Assembly (NCBI GenBank): GCA_023091735.1
Contig: JALKBU010000721.1
Location: forward strand, 1-26,697
Direction of reading: 5' to 3'
Origin: Trichomonas tenax
Lineage: Eukaryota; Parabasalia; Trichomonadida; Trichomonadidae
Length of the DNA stretch: 26,697 nt
The notes below the pieces were generated by a model, which saw only the letters and a program-made list of their open reading frames with translations, had not been told where the DNA came from and searched no databases. Below, in pieces: positions 26,392 through 26,697 of this stretch. Within the stretch, counting starts at the first letter, position 1. Every line of letters starts with the position of its first letter. Made by a program: the position numbers and the translations under genes.

Positions 26392-26697
26392 GCCAGTAAA
26401 TTTGCTGATAATGTAGACAGAAAGATTAATTATCGTGCTTCGATCCAACAAATTTCGCAATCATATTTTTATTTTCAGAAATTACTCGGAGTTTCTGAAG
26501 ATAATCTTAATTGCTTAACAAAAGCAATTAAATATAATTTGGATGACAACGGAAACTCAGCAAATTGCATTATTTTTGGAGAATCACAGGAAGATGATTT
26601 CAAAAATGATGACACAGAAAGAGATGAAAAGAATACTATAACAAACTTCGAAACACTGATGGACTCCAAAGAAATTCAAGAAGGAATCCAAAACATT
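26392..26697 (+). CDS. Partial open frame at right edge, no start codon seen
   Basis: After TGA at 26389-26391 the frame stays open for 102 codons to the window end, with protein-like composition: INYRASIQQISQSYFYFQKL, LGVSEDNLNCLTKAIKYNLD, then an acidic stretch ESQEDDFKNDDTERDEK. The first ATG in frame is only at 26659. The opening resembles the start of BTB-like or ankyrin-associated N-terminal modules of trichomonads, but this is a weak impression. Either the start lies in an upstream exon (a pyrimidine-rich TTTTATTTTCAG ends at 26478) or this is a gene that lost its ATG. Confidence 0.4.

Overview
The window looks like nuclear DNA from a parabasalid protist (Trichomonas/Tritrichomonas type). 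Several features point there. Intergenic DNA is very AT-rich. Genes are mostly single open frames read with standard stop codons. A TCA-pyrimidine-A/T initiator lies 4-25 bases upstream of several start codons, as in trichomonad core promoters. The protein mix (short ankyrin proteins, a PH/LRR/proline-rich protein, a membrane PAS-adenylyl cyclase, low-complexity coiled-coil proteins) also fits. The species cannot be fixed from sequence reading alone. Several long open frames begin at GTG or TTG; I moved those starts to the first plausible ATG.

Layout. Bases 1-214 and 15747-15957 are an inverted repeat about 210 bp long and roughly nine-tenths identical, enclosing about 16 kb. Inside lie: a mosaic pseudogene (917-1440); an ankyrin gene in an 818-bp block (1604-2421) that recurs inverted at 9057-9874; an inositol-polyphosphate kinase of the ITPK family (2646-3578, minus); an unknown gene (3989-4588) that is the parent of two decayed copies; a phosphorylated-looking coiled-coil protein (5605-7197, minus); a microbial-type poly(ADP-ribose) glycohydrolase (7331-8167, minus); a third ankyrin gene broken by an in-frame stop (10351-10968); and a 900-residue type I membrane protein with mannose-6-phosphate-receptor-like repeats (11286-13988, minus). 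The 1.7 kb after it holds only repeat debris.

Next is a compact unit, 16011-17079: an unknown 158-residue gene with a good initiator, bracketed by a perfect 39-bp inverted repeat. The remainder is a small single-pass membrane protein (18060-18527), an adenylyl cyclase whose N-terminal membrane segment is in another frame (18927-20863, minus), a 1539-residue PH/LRR/proline-rich protein (21675-26294), and an open frame without a start codon cut by the right edge.

No operon logic is visible; the genes are independently promoted. The themes are signalling (cAMP, inositol phosphates, ADP-ribose turnover), lysosomal sorting and actin/scaffold functions, embedded in DNA reworked by duplication and inversion. 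The most unusual items are the 39-bp-bracketed gene, the long inverted repeat around cellular genes, the mosaic pseudogene, and two genes interrupted in ways that suggest decay or very short introns.
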